Shown here one piece after another: positions 21,261 through 31,922 of a DNA stretch of 64,000 nt. The notes under the pieces were generated by a model. It was not told the DNA's origin and ran no database searches. It was given only the letters and a program-made list of their open reading frames with translations. Source of the DNA: Cryoendolithus antarcticus (Eukaryota; Ascomycota; Dothideomycetes; Cladosporiales; Cladosporiaceae); assembly GCA_002077065.1 (NCBI GenBank), contig NAJO01000038.1, forward strand, positions 368,562 through 432,561, read 5' to 3'. A program made the translations under genes and the position numbers. Position 1 is the stretch's first letter, and each line of letters starts with the position of its first letter.

Positions 21261-22364
21261 ATGGCCGACATACCTCATCTCAACACACTCCGAAGCGGAC
21301 GCGGTGGTCTACGAGGTCGTGGCTTCCGTCGTGGTGGACGAGCGATACCTGAGAATGATGACATTTCGACACTTCCACTCGAGTCCGAGGCTCAGACGAG
21401 AGACCGGATCATTCAGCAGACGGACAACGATGCCAGCGCCAGTCGACTGAGTGCCATTCAGCTAGGCTACTTGAACGACGACTATGCAAAAGAGCTCGCT
21501 CAGCCTCGAGAGCCTGTCACTCGACGCTACCCAATTATCAATCGCGGCACTTATGTACGATCTCAAGCTATTGATCACTTGATGGAGCTTGCTTTGAACG
21601 ACGAGACTCAGGCTTGTAGACAAGTCATCAGCTTGGGTGCCGGCTCAGACACCCGGTACTTCCGCATGTCCCAAAACTATCGCGTACAATATCACGAGCT
21701 TGACTTCGAGGCCAATATTTCTACGAAACGCGCTGCCTTCGAACGGTCGAGTGAGCTTACTTCGCATGAGAAGAGGTATACAATGACTGGTGCTGCTCAT
21801 CATCTCCATGCTATCGACCTTCGGGAGCTTGCTAGCGACGATGCTCCGACACTGCCTCATATCGATTGGACGCTTCCGACTGTGATATTGAGCGAGTGTT
21901 GTCTTTGCTACCTCGCACCTGACACTGCGGGCGCTGTTATCCGATACTTCACCTCACGGCTGCAATCCTCGGTTGGTCTTATCTTATACGAGCCGATACG
22001 CCCTAACGATGCATTCGGCAAGACCATGGTCACTAATCTCGGATCCCGTGGCATACATCTGCAAACGCTGAAGCGATATCACTCCCTCGAGGCGCAGCGC
22101 CACCGGATCAAGCTTGCAGGACTTGACGCTGGTCAGGGTGCCCGGGACGTGTATCAAATATGGGAGAGTGAGGCCTGGATCTCGAGAGCCGAGCGGGAAC
22201 GTGTCGAGGCTCTCGAGTGGCTGGACGAGATTGAGGAGTGGAAGCTGCTGGCTTGCCATTATTGTGTTGCATGGGGATGGCGTGGGCAGCATTTCAGTGA
22301 GACATGGGGCAGCCTCGAGGGAGGCAAGATGGATGAAGAGCTCCGGCAGGATGGGGTCGCATAG
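21261..22364 (+). CDS. PPM1: Leucine carboxyl methyltransferase 1 (PP2A methyltransferase)
   Basis: A single exon gives 367 residues. The enzyme methylates the C-terminal Leu carboxyl of the PP2A catalytic subunit and so controls holoenzyme assembly. The SAM-binding motif is VISLGAGSDTRYFR, with the acidic loop YHELDFEANIS and the motif VILSECCLCYL. The N-terminal ~30 residues are Arg/Gly-rich (SGRGGLRGRGFRRGGR), which is unusual for the family and could be a nucleic-acid-binding or localisation tail. It shares a 284 bp divergent promoter region with RPB5. Confidence 0.95.
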   Translation: MADIPHLNTLRSGRGGLRGRGFRRGGRAIPENDDISTLPLESEAQTRDRIIQQTDNDASASRLSAIQLGYLNDDYAKELAQPREPVTRRYPIINRGTYVRSQAIDHLMELALNDETQACRQVISLGAGSDTRYFRMSQNYRVQYHELDFEANISTKRAAFERSSELTSHEKRYTMTGAAHHLHAIDLRELASDDAPTLPHIDWTLPTVILSECCLCYLAPDTAGAVIRYFTSRLQSSVGLILYEPIRPNDAFGKTMVTNLGSRGIHLQTLKRYHSLEAQRHRIKLAGLDAGQGARDVYQIWESEAWISRAERERVEALEWLDEIEEWKLLACHYCVAWGWRGQHFSETWGSLEGGKMDEELRQDGVA

Positions 22365-22642
22365 GGATGACCTGCCCCAGTGCCCTCATGTTGAGCGCTT
22401 TGACAAGGCCTGTGGAATCTCCAACTAATGGCATTGAGCACTTGTCTTCAGCCGGTCGCTTGTGGTGGGCTATACGTTCGAGTCGAGCTGAGCATAATCG
22501 ATCGACAGGGTTTTACATCGAGAAATACATGACCGTGGTCACACCTCTAAGCTACACATCGGCAATCAATGAGGATCAATGACAGCGTCTTGAACTGCTA
22601 CGTCAAATTGCTAATCCAATACACCCTATCGCCTCATAACAA

Positions 22643-24424
22643 TCACACGAGTCGAATGGCGACCGCGCTGCCCTGCCGTACAGCGTGATCTTTCCGCTGC
22701 AATACTTCCTCATAAAAATCGCAGATGTCGGTAGCAGCCATCAGCCGATACGTAGACAGCTCCAGACTCACTGGTCGAAGCCACAGGACGCTTCCGTACC
22801 ATCTAGTGGCCTCTCCTTCGCATAAACAGAACAAAGCATCTTCCTCGCTGGCTTCTGACCAAACTCCGGGAAGAGCAATAACTCCGAACTCGATATTTAG
22901 GCGGCCGAGGCGATTCGAGCGATTCGTCAGCTCCAGCGCATCAGGCTCTATGGCTATGATCTGCTTGTCTCCATCAACGATGTGCGCATCAACGATCTTG
23001 CCGAGTCTGTGGGTTTCAAGGACTAGCACATCGTCGTCCGTCACTGTTGCCCGCATACGATACGGCTCCCATTGAAACCCTCCATTCTTCAGAAGTGGTT
23101 CCCGGACATCTGGTACCCATGATGGGCAGGAGATCAGTGGCTCTAGGCGCGGATGGCCTGCGGCGATCAGCATTCGGAAATCACCAGTCTTGACAAGCTT
23201 CTTGGCGAAGTCTAGACACACCTCGCTGAAGGAGAGATTGTAGTTCACTTCCAGGTTGATGTTGAGAGCTAAGGCGACTAGGGAGTATAGTCGATCTCGT
23301 GGATCAAAGCATTGTGTATTTGAGTAGAGATGAAGAAGTGAACAAAGACGCAATTCTTCCACATCGCAATGCAACAGGGATGAGGCCGCTGGTGCCTGAT
23401 CATAGGCTACGGGTATGTGGTGGCGAGTGCGGACCAGAGCGGACTCTATACTATCCAGGAGGTCGAACAATGTGGCCATCGTGCTGGCATCGGCCGAGTA
23501 CCCCGCCCAGTAGAGGATCCTACTGCCGCCTGTCATAGCAGAAGCATAATTCTCCTGCACCACCCAGCGACGAGACCAGTACCTACAAGTTACTAATCGA
23601 GTCTTCATACTGAGCATCTTCTGTAAGTGAGTGGTTCTGCTCGCTTCTGCGTCCACCCATTCTAACAAGTCATCGCGGCTATGATGCCCCAATCGTGGAC
23701 TCGGGGTGTCGCGTCGCTTTGCACTACAATCTTGGGGCGTGTCGACGTGAGGGAACGCACACCGCTGGGGCGTGCAGCAAGCCTCGTCATCGATGCGCAT
23801 AAATAAATCCAGGCAGGCTAAGAAAGGATTACGATCAGTCGCTATGACTCGTCTTCCTTGCAGGTCGTTAACCTCGATATAGTGAGCCATATACCAGATT
23901 GCGTAGTCAGCGTCCCCGAGGACTCCATTGCCTAACCAAATGTCAACGCGTTGTGCAAGCGCATAGACGTCGAACATCATAGCCACTTGAGCGTTCAGCT
24001 CGGCAGTGTTGGATTGGTCAATGCACAACGCATCTACCCAGAACCGCAGTGATCCAGCAACAGAGCGCATCTCGCACAGGCCTTCGGCCAGATTTTGCGT
24101 GATACACCTCTTCCTGCCATCCAATTCTATGTCACGATTGAAGTGCATCTGTCCGTCCTCCATCGCCCAGCTGTAGGAGAGCGCGGTGTATGACAATCGA
24201 CAAGAATCGATGAGGGCCTGGTAATCATCCAATCGCTTACTTTGGATGGGATGATTCTTATGATAACTGTCAGAGTACGGCATCGTTGGCAGAGTAGGAC
24301 CCAGGTCTTGGAGCTCGAACTTAGCAACCAGTGGATCAGAGACTATCATCGCAGGTTGCAAGACCAGAACACGAATCCATCTTAGTCCGGGCAGTGCCTC
24401 ATAGATGCCTTCGGCCAGATCCAT
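22643..24424 (-). CDS. HET-domain (heterokaryon incompatibility-type) protein
   Basis: A single exon gives 593 residues. The HET domain is defined by YTALSYSWA, then LRFWVDALCIDQSN with AQVAMMFDVYALAQRVDIWLG, and the later YWSRRWVVQEN motif. HET domains occur in proteins that trigger cell death after fusion of unlike hyphae, but most of the many HET genes per genome have no known allorecognition role. A Cys-rich insert (ACCTPQRCAFPHVDTPQDC) lies inside the domain region. There is no NACHT, WD40 or other partner domain. The C-terminal 200 residues are typical of the family but unassigned. A GT/AG pair cannot be excluded, but the frame is open throughout. Confidence 0.88.
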   Translation of the reverse strand: MDLAEGIYEALPGLRWIRVLVLQPAMIVSDPLVAKFELQDLGPTLPTMPYSDSYHKNHPIQSKRLDDYQALIDSCRLSYTALSYSWAMEDGQMHFNRDIELDGRKRCITQNLAEGLCEMRSVAGSLRFWVDALCIDQSNTAELNAQVAMMFDVYALAQRVDIWLGNGVLGDADYAIWYMAHYIEVNDLQGRRVIATDRNPFLACLDLFMRIDDEACCTPQRCAFPHVDTPQDCSAKRRDTPSPRLGHHSRDDLLEWVDAEASRTTHLQKMLSMKTRLVTCRYWSRRWVVQENYASAMTGGSRILYWAGYSADASTMATLFDLLDSIESALVRTRHHIPVAYDQAPAASSLLHCDVEELRLCSLLHLYSNTQCFDPRDRLYSLVALALNINLEVNYNLSFSEVCLDFAKKLVKTGDFRMLIAAGHPRLEPLISCPSWVPDVREPLLKNGGFQWEPYRMRATVTDDDVLVLETHRLGKIVDAHIVDGDKQIIAIEPDALELTNRSNRLGRLNIEFGVIALPGVWSEASEEDALFCLCEGEATRWYGSVLWLRPVSLELSTYRLMAATDICDFYEEVLQRKDHAVRQGSAVAIRLV

Positions 24425-24950
24425 GTTGATGTACAGTAACCTGTGCGGCGCGGTGCGAGGGCGTACCTATCAGGTTTCCCCCGGAAGCCATATATTGTAT
24501 TCGGCCTCTGCTTCGCCCATAGGTGACAAGGCTGCTACATAGCCTGTGCGTTGGCACAGTCTCGAGCACGTTGCTGGCAGTGCATTGCCATTCAATCGAC
24601 TGCGGCGCTCAGTGACTGGTGTCGTGCTTCAACGCCGCGTCCGGCGACCAACGATGACACCTTCGCGTCTCACAACCGCCCGTCACTTCGATCCAGACTT
24701 CGAGCCAAGAAGTCGCGATCTGCCGGGATCTGCACAGCCGTTGTGCCCGATCCTTGTTTACAGGCATTGCGATGGCACGTGCGATACCGCGGAGAGACAC
24801 AGTGACGTAGCTTCCGCTGCTTCCTCTGTATCCGCGACGGGGGATATCAACATTGCCTTTGCTTACTTTGTTTCTCAATCAATTCGAAAAACCTACACAA
24901 AGCCTAGCGAATCACACGAAGCTCAGCTAAAAGTCGAGCAAACTGCAATT
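24425..24950. other. Divergent intergenic region (HET gene / PIL1)
   Basis: The 526 bp between divergent genes is open in the plus frame that runs into the PIL1 start (24546-24956), but composition and lack of motifs argue it is 5' untranslated. It probably holds the PIL1 leader. Confidence 0.45.
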
Positions 24951-26075
24951 ATGTAAGTGAAACAATTACTTCAACACAGGAAGACTCGCGACCCCCACTA
25001 TCAATCACTCCTTCGAGTACAGCAACTGACCCCTCCTCCCCAGGAACGTCGGCCGCTCCCTCTCCATCCGCTCCAAGAAATCCGACAACACCTCCTCCCA
25101 CGCCTCCAGCGGCGGCGCAAAGCACCACTTCGGCCTCTCCTCGCTCCGCGGCGTCCAGCAGCCCGAGCTCTCCAAGCGCCTTTACAAGCTTATCAAGTCC
25201 CAGAACCATGCCATCTCCGCCTACGACCAGGCCGGCAAGGAGAGCGCTGCGATTGCTTCGCAGCTGAGTGACTGGGGCGAGAGCACTGAGGATGAGTCGC
25301 TGAGCGATATCAGTGACAAGCTCGGCGTGCTGTTGGCTGAGATCGCGGAGCAGGAAGATCTGTTTGCGCAGGGGTTGGAGGAATCGAGGGGTGTGTTGAA
25401 GCAGATTCGTAACACGGAGAGCTCTGTGCAGCCAAGTCGGACGCATAAGCAGAAGGTACACCAAATCTCTACTATTGCTCCCACTCTAAGGGACGAGCGA
25501 CAGCTGACATGGAACGACAGATCCAAGACGAGATCCAGAAGCTGAAGTACAAAGAGCCCGAATCCACCAAGCTCGTAACCCTCGAGCAGGAGCTTGTCCG
25601 TGCCGAGGCACAGAGCCTCGTTGCAGAGGCTCAGCTCACCAACATAACCCGCCAAAAGTTCAAGGAAGCCTACGACGTCCACACCGCCGCCGTGATCGAG
25701 CGCGCGGAGAAGCAAATCCTCCTCGCTCAGCAAGCCCGCCGTCTCGTGAACCTGCTTGACGACACGCCGATCGTGCCGGGCGAGGAGCGCCCAGCGTATA
25801 CGGCCGGCGAACAGGCGAGGGAAGTGCTGAATGACGCCGAGACCGGGCTGCGCGGATGGCAGGCGAGGAACGATCCCGTGCATAGCCAGGCTGGCCGCAT
25901 GGGGGTGAATGCTATGCCTGGACACCAGGAGGGTGGCGTGCAGAATGTGGCGCCGCCACAGACGGAGCATCTGAGCAATGAGCAGAGGGTTGAGGCTATG
26001 GAGAGGGCGCAGGAGCAGGCGCCTAGTGCGCCTTACCCAGTTGCGGAGGAGGAGAGGGTCGCTACTGCTGTTTAA
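24951..26075 (+). CDS. PIL1: Eisosome core component Pil1/Lsp1
   Basis: Exons 24951-24952, 25044-25455 and 25521-26075 give 322 residues. The ATG is split: AT lies before the donor GTAAGT and G after the acceptor CCCCAG, giving MNVGRSLSIRSKKS. Pil1/Lsp1 are BAR-type proteins that coat the inner plasma membrane and build eisosomes (MCC furrows). Family marks are HHFGLSSLRG, PELSKRLYKLIKSQN, LSDISDKLGVLLAEIAEQED, SSVQPSR, LEQELVRAEAQSLVAEAQL, ITRQKFKEAY and LLDDTPIVPGEERPAY. The C-terminus is acidic and low complexity, as in relatives. Without the split ATG, the first in-frame Met is deep inside the BAR domain. Confidence 0.92.
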
Positions 26076-26146
26076 ATGATGTGATGGATGGGCAGATTAA
26101 GGGCTGGGCACATTGTGTCCGGGAAGGATGTAGTGGTAATGGCAGT

Positions 26147-26572
26147 TTATATTTGATTGATTAGATTTCCCTCGTCCCTTACGTTCTCCGTCTGCATCGC
26201 CTCGCGGAGAGCCGCATCAAGCTCCTCCTGCATTTCCTCCCTCGTCGGTAATACGTCTCGTCGCTTCCACTCGTCCAGCATCGGAACATCCAGTCTCCAT
26301 TGCTCAGTGATCCGGATAGGTAGCATGGTGACCGGCATGATCGTTAGATCGAGACCGTCGCTTATGTCACGAATTGTGGAAGGCGAAGGGCAGTGCCAGA
26401 GCGAGCGTCGGTCATCACGGGCCCAGATGTTGGGCATGTCCGCTGTGAGGTAGGTAAAGATGATGGCTTGCTGGAGATTGGTTTGCTTGACGGCCTGCTT
26501 GCTTTTGGCGATGAGTCGACCTGGAGGAGCGGTGCTGGAAGCCATTTCAAGATGCATGAAGCGAATTTCCAT
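26147..26572 (-). CDS. Small protein of unknown function (141 aa)
   Basis: A single open frame with no family I recognise. Start ATG is at 26572; a second Met ten residues in (MASSTAPPGR, 26545) is equally possible. The middle is hydrophobic-rich (QQAIIFTYLTADMPNIW) but not a clear membrane segment. The C-terminus is an acidic predicted helix (TREEMQEELDAALREAM). The composition is protein-like and the frame is long for its GC content, but there is no homology evidence. It lies tail-to-tail with PIL1, whose stop is only 71 bp away. Confidence 0.5.
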   Translation of the reverse strand: MEIRFMHLEMASSTAPPGRLIAKSKQAVKQTNLQQAIIFTYLTADMPNIWARDDRRSLWHCPSPSTIRDISDGLDLTIMPVTMLPIRITEQWRLDVPMLDEWKRRDVLPTREEMQEELDAALREAMQTENVRDEGNLINQI

Positions 26573-27514
26573 GGCCGTTTCCTAGTGCCTGACCAGATCC
26601 TAGCAGTGTCTGCGCCCCTGTCGAGGGACTGACTCTAGTGTTCGCATTGCCATTCGCCGCTCGCTGTATAGGCAGGACACAGCCTCAAATCGTGGGCCAC
26701 CTGGTCGTATATGCAATCGAGACCAACGCGAAGGGACGAGAGCGTTTGCAGCTTCTGGCTCGCAGCGTTGAAACGAGGGATTGAAGGAAGCTCAGGCAAC
26801 TCAGGTCCGTCAACGCTCTCATGGACTCTGGACGGGGACGACGCATGGTCTGCTGATTGGCGTCATTCGCAAGACATTCAGCGTTGACTATGCATCTTCT
26901 GTGCCATGAGGCTAAACAGTGCGACTGATGACATGAAGAGCACAAGATTGTAGAACTAGAACTTGATTAGCGAGTGTACTGAGGACGAGTCACGGGACTA
27001 TCTGACGGCATTGCGCGAGTACGCGCTCTCTTCGGCCTCCGTACGAGCTTCAACGAAGAGACGTCGAAGGTTGGGCAGGTTGGAGGGCTGTAAGATTACT
27101 GTCACTATGTGTGCAGGCTGTTTGGGAGGCAAAACAACTTACCATGTTGTTATAGGGCTACAGACGACAGTTCTCGTCAACGGCCAGATCAGCTCATCAT
27201 TCGCTCGCACCGTCAGCAACAGGTAGTGAAGGAGAAGCTTTGGATTGATGCTTGTAGGGAGGAAGTCGATGCCTTGGCGTGCCGCTGACTACACCTCCAC
27301 GGTAACAGTGGGAATACTGATCTCGCATAACAGTGTACACGGGCTCTACATCTACTCCACAGTCCCTCAAGTTCTCAACCAAGTATTCGACTGGCATAGC
27401 CCATCGTTCGTCTCGAAGGAAGCTCGAAAAGCGCACCACATTACCGCATACGCATGAAGGACACCTAGTCGACCTCCTCTCGAGGATCACTAGGCTGCGG
27501 CCACAGCACACATC
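26573..27514. other. Intergenic, 0.9 kb
   Basis: Small ORFs (26685-26945 minus, 27197-27511 minus) show no features. The right end must hold the AP-1 beta promoter and leader. Nothing else is visible. Confidence 0.4.
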
Positions 27515-29832
27515 ATGGCGGTCAACCGATTACGAAGCGCACTGGCGACGCCGCGGAAGGGCGAGACGTTCGAGCTGCGATCTGGCCTGGTCTCACAGTA
27601 TGCCTGGGAGCGCAAGGAAGCGATCCAGAAGACCATCATGAGCATGACCTTGGGCAAGGATGTCTCGTCGCTCTTCCCAGATGTGCTCAAGAACATTGCG
27701 ACGCCAGATTTGGATCAGAAGAAGCTCGTCTACCTCTACCTTATGAATTACGCAAAGTCGCATCCAGACTTGTGTATCTTGGCTGTGAACACGTTCGTGC
27801 AGGACACTGAGGATCCGAATCCCTTGATTCGAGCGCTGGCTATACGGACGATGGGGTGCATTCGGGTGGAGAAGATGGTGGACTACATGGAGGAGCCGTT
27901 ACGGAAGACGTGCAAGGACGAGTCGCCATATGTGCGGAAGACAGCAGCATTGTGTGTCGCGAAATTGTTCGACCTGAATCCCACACTGGCAATAGAAGAG
28001 GGCTTCATTGAGATTCTTCAAGAGATGATCGGCGACTCGAACCCTATGGTTGTGGCAAACTCGATCACAGCACTGTCAGAGATCATGGAGACCGCACCTG
28101 AAACTCAGGCACTAGTCGTCACGAGCGCGAAGCTGAAGAAGATGCTCCTTGCCCTCGCAGAATGCACAGAATGGGGCCGAATAACGATCCTCACCACATT
28201 GGCCGACTATCAAGCACTTGACGCCAAGGAGGCAGAGCACATCTGCGAGCGAGTCTCACCTCAATTCCAACACGTTAACCCCGCTGTAGTCCTTGCAGCT
28301 GTCAAAGTCGTCTTCCTCCATATGCAACACATTGCGAATCCTACACTTCAAGCACTCTACAGCAAAAAGATGGCACCTCCGCTTGTCACTCTCGTCTCCT
28401 CGAAACCCGAAGTCCAGTACGTCGCACTACGAAACATCGATCTCCTCCTACAAAAGCAGCCTGGCATACTGGACAAGGAGATGCGTGTCTTTTTTTGCAA
28501 GTACAACGACCCACCTTATCTCAAACTCACAAAACTCGAGATCATGGTGCGGATAGCAAACGCCCAGAACGCCGATACTCTCCTTGCAGAATTGAAGGAG
28601 TATGCACTTGAAGTCGACATGGATTTCGTGCGCAAAGCCGTCCGAGCCATAGGCCAAGTGGCGATCAAGATCGACTCTTGCGCCGAGAAGGCTGTGAATG
28701 TACTGCTTGAGCTGATCAACACGAAGGTCGGCTATGTGGTGCAGGAAGTCATCGTGGTGATCAAGGACATCTTCCGACGATATCCGGGGTACGAAGGGAT
28801 CATTCCGACTTTATGTCAGTGTATTGATGACTTGGACGAGCCGCTTGCACGAGGCAGTCTGATCTGGATTGTTGGCGAGTACGCGGAGAAGATCTCTAAC
28901 GCTGCAGAGATCCTTGGAGGGTTCGTCGAGGGGTTTGATGAGGAGTTCACGCAGGTACGTTGAGTCGTGCTGGATTTGACCCATGATATCTGAGCTGACG
29001 ATGTACTTCACAGACACAACTGCAGATCCTCACCGCAGTAGTGAAGCTCTTCCTCAAGACCCCCGATGCTGCACAAGGGCTTGTGCAGAAGGTCCTGCAG
29101 GCAGCAACATCATCTTCCGACAACCCCGATCTCCGCGACAGAGCATACGTCTACTGGCGACTCCTCTCCTCAGACCCACAGATTGCAAAATCCATAGTCC
29201 TCTCACCTCGACCGCAGATCACCTCCACGATACCCGTACTACCGCCGGCACTACTAGAACAGCTCCTTCCGAATCTTAGCACACTATCAAGTGTCTACCA
29301 TAAAGTCCCTTCCAGCTTCTTGGGCAAAGGCAGAAGCTCAGCCCTCCAAGCCGCAGCCATCGAAGAAGCCCGCGAAGAAGCGCGAGAAAATCCCATAGCT
29401 GCGAGCGCAGTCAGCGCAGCTGTGGCAGGGAAGAACAGCGGCACTGCGACCACTGCCGAGAACCTACTGGACATCGACTTCGACGGCGCAGCCCCTGCCT
29501 CCCTCTCCAAAACCCCATCAGCCGGCGGCACAGGACTCGAAGGGCTAGCGGGTACACCTCAACGAGCCATCAGTCCGACTGGCTCGAATGGTGGATTCGG
29601 TAATGGAAACGGCGCCGCGAGCGGCGGTATGGGCGATCTGATGGGCATGTTCGGGAATGGAGCGCCGGGGGCTGTAAGCGGGCAGGGAGGGTTCGGGGAT
29701 GAGGATTTGATGAATGGCTTCGCCGGGATGAGTATGAATGGGAATGGAGCGCAGCCACCGCCGGCGCAGACGCAGCGGGATGGCACGGGGGCGGAGAAGA
29801 AGAGTAATCAGGATTTGCTTGGGTTGTTCTGA
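27515..29832 (+). CDS. APL2: AP-1 clathrin adaptor complex subunit beta (beta-adaptin)
   Basis: Exons 27515-28954 and 29014-29832 give 752 residues. It is the large beta subunit of the AP-1 adaptor for clathrin traffic between trans-Golgi and endosomes. The adaptin trunk (about 10-545) shows [53 protein letters not shown] and [11 protein letters not shown] Gly/Asn-rich hinge follows with clathrin-box-like NLLDIDF, and the protein ends DLLGLF, a second such box. There is no C-terminal ear (appendage) domain, as is common in fungal AP-1 beta. Assignment to AP-1 rather than AP-2 rests on trunk similarity and the missing ear. Confidence 0.93.
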
Positions 29833-30501
29833 GGAACTTGAAATGGGCCAGGTCGAGGGACCGGCCCAAGGAACGTGGCAAGCGAGAAAGGCCAGCGATC
29901 CAGCCACTGAGTGCGGCAGTCAAGTGATTTCGACTGGCTGTCAGTAAAAGCTTAGCGCACTCAGTCGACGTGATCGTCCAGTCGACCCGGGTGACCATCG
30001 ACGCACCGCCGTCATGGGGAGGTCGGCAAAGATGTCGATGGCGGCATAGTCACGCGAAAGCGACGACGGGGAAACTCTGTAGCGTGAACAAGCGATGGAA
30101 TTGTAGCATGCACATGCTTCCACAGACCCATACATGGTCCTCGTGGTCTCTCCCCTCGTGATATGTTGGCTTTTTGGACGGAGATAAGGGGGAGTTTGTA
30201 CCTCGCGCTTGTGAGATGACGCTAGGCGATTTGGCCAGCTTTACTTGAGCCTCAAGATATGAAACATGCGGTACATACTATTATCTCTCCCAAATCTATA
30301 TTGTGAATTGACAAGACGTTATTGACATACGTTCGTTAGACATACTACTGCGACCACAGGACCTCGAACCAACACAGTACCATATCTTCTGGGCTACCTG
30401 CGAACTACCATTCCTTCACGATAATGTCCCGATAAGGACAGCACACGACATCATCCACTTCTGCACTACAGTGATCTTTGGACTCGAGGTCGGCCTCCAC
30501 A
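29833..30501. other. Intergenic, upstream of SCJ1
   Basis: These 669 bp hold the AP-1 beta 3' flank and the SCJ1 promoter; no gene or clear unfolded-protein-response element was identified. Confidence 0.4.
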
Positions 30502-31731
30502 ATGATATCTCGACTTCTATTCTTCGGTCTCCTGGCCCTACTGCCATTACTTGTGCTCGCGGCCGAAGACTACTACAAAATCCTCGACGTCTCCAAGGAC
30601 GCCGATGAGCGGCAACTAAGGAAAGCCTACCGCAAGCTCTCGAAGCAATACCATCCCGACAAGAACCCCGATAACCCAAAAGCCCACGAGAAATTCGTCG
30701 AAGTCAGCGAAGCCTACGACGTCCTGAGCGATGAGGAGTTGAGGAAGATCTACAACCAATACGGCCACGAGGGCGTAGCGCAACACAAGCAGGGCGGGCA
30801 GCGAGGAGGAGGACGGGATCCGTTTGATGTGTTCTCCTCATTCTTCGGCGGGGGAGGACACTTCGGCCGCGGCCAACGACGAGGCCCGAACATGGAAGTC
30901 CGCGTACACATGCCCCTGCGAGACTTCTACGTGGGAGCAGAGCACGAGTTCAAAGTGGAGAAACAAGCCATCTGCTCCGCTTGCCAGGGATCAGGGAGTA
31001 AAGACGGCGTGCGGGAGACGTGCACGAAATGCAAAGGGCAAGGCGCGATCTTGCAAAAGCATATGCTCGCGCCGGGGATCTTCCAGCAGGTGCAGATGCA
31101 GTGCGATCAATGCGGTGGGCAGCGGAGTACGGTCAAGCATGCTTGCGCGACGTGCAAGGGACAGAGGGTTGTCAGGGCGGAGGAGGGGTATGAGTTGGTT
31201 ATTGAGCGGGGAATGCCAGCGGGCGTAAGGGTGAACTACGAGAACGAAGGCGACGAGTCGCCTGATTTCGAAGCTGGGGATCTGGTGGTGAATGTTGTGG
31301 AGAAAGACCCCGAACTCGGCGCCGACGCAAAGACGCAAACAGACGGTACGTTCTTCCGTCGCAAAGGACCCAATCTCTTCTGGCGCGAAGTGCTCTCCTT
31401 ACGGGAAGCATGGATGGGTGGCTGGACGCGCAATCTCACACATCTCGACAATCACATCGTGCAGCTCTCGCGGCCGGTCGGCACGGTCGTCCAGCCGGGG
31501 ACGGTAGAGATCATCGCGAACGAAGGCATGCCCGTATGGCAGCAAGGCGAGAGCGGCGATCTGGGGTTCGGCGCACTGCATGTGGAGTATATGGTCGTGC
31601 TGCCGGATCAGATGGAGAAGGGTATGGGGAAGGACTTTTCCGCGCTGTGGGAGAAGTGGCGGAAGAAGACGGGGGTAGATTTGGGGAGGGATAGTGGACG
31701 GCCGGCTGGAGGGGTGAGGGATGAGCTGTAG
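30502..31731 (+). CDS. SCJ1: ER luminal DnaJ/Hsp40 co-chaperone SCJ1
   Basis: A single exon gives 409 residues from ATG 30502; the longer frame from 30478 begins with TTG. The signal peptide is about residues 1-20 (LLFFGLLALLPLLVLA). The J domain (about 23-88) has the HPD motif in KQYHPDKNP. A Gly/Phe segment (FSSFFGGGGHFGRG) precedes the zinc domain with four CxxC centres: CSACQGSG, CTKCKGQG, CDQCGGQR and CATCKGQR; the last two lack the usual final Gly. The protein ends RDEL, an ER-retrieval signal of the HDEL/KDEL kind. SCJ1 stimulates the ER Hsp70 (Kar2/BiP) in folding and ERAD. Confidence 0.95.
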   Translation: MISRLLFFGLLALLPLLVLAAEDYYKILDVSKDADERQLRKAYRKLSKQYHPDKNPDNPKAHEKFVEVSEAYDVLSDEELRKIYNQYGHEGVAQHKQGGQRGGGRDPFDVFSSFFGGGGHFGRGQRRGPNMEVRVHMPLRDFYVGAEHEFKVEKQAICSACQGSGSKDGVRETCTKCKGQGAILQKHMLAPGIFQQVQMQCDQCGGQRSTVKHACATCKGQRVVRAEEGYELVIERGMPAGVRVNYENEGDESPDFEAGDLVVNVVEKDPELGADAKTQTDGTFFRRKGPNLFWREVLSLREAWMGGWTRNLTHLDNHIVQLSRPVGTVVQPGTVEIIANEGMPVWQQGESGDLGFGALHVEYMVVLPDQMEKGMGKDFSALWEKWRKKTGVDLGRDSGRPAGGVRDEL

Positions 31732-31922
31732 GATATTTCTGGAGATGATAGACTTTCTAGACCATGGTTCTCGAATCGCCTAGTATATGGCTGACACGTG
31801 ACTTAACGTTTCATTGGTGTAGACGACGTTCGGGTAGCGAATCGCAGACCAAGTTGCGACGTTTCTTCAGTCTACAGGCGATGGGATCTAGTTGCACACG
31901 AAGCAAAGACGCCCTCTGGCCC

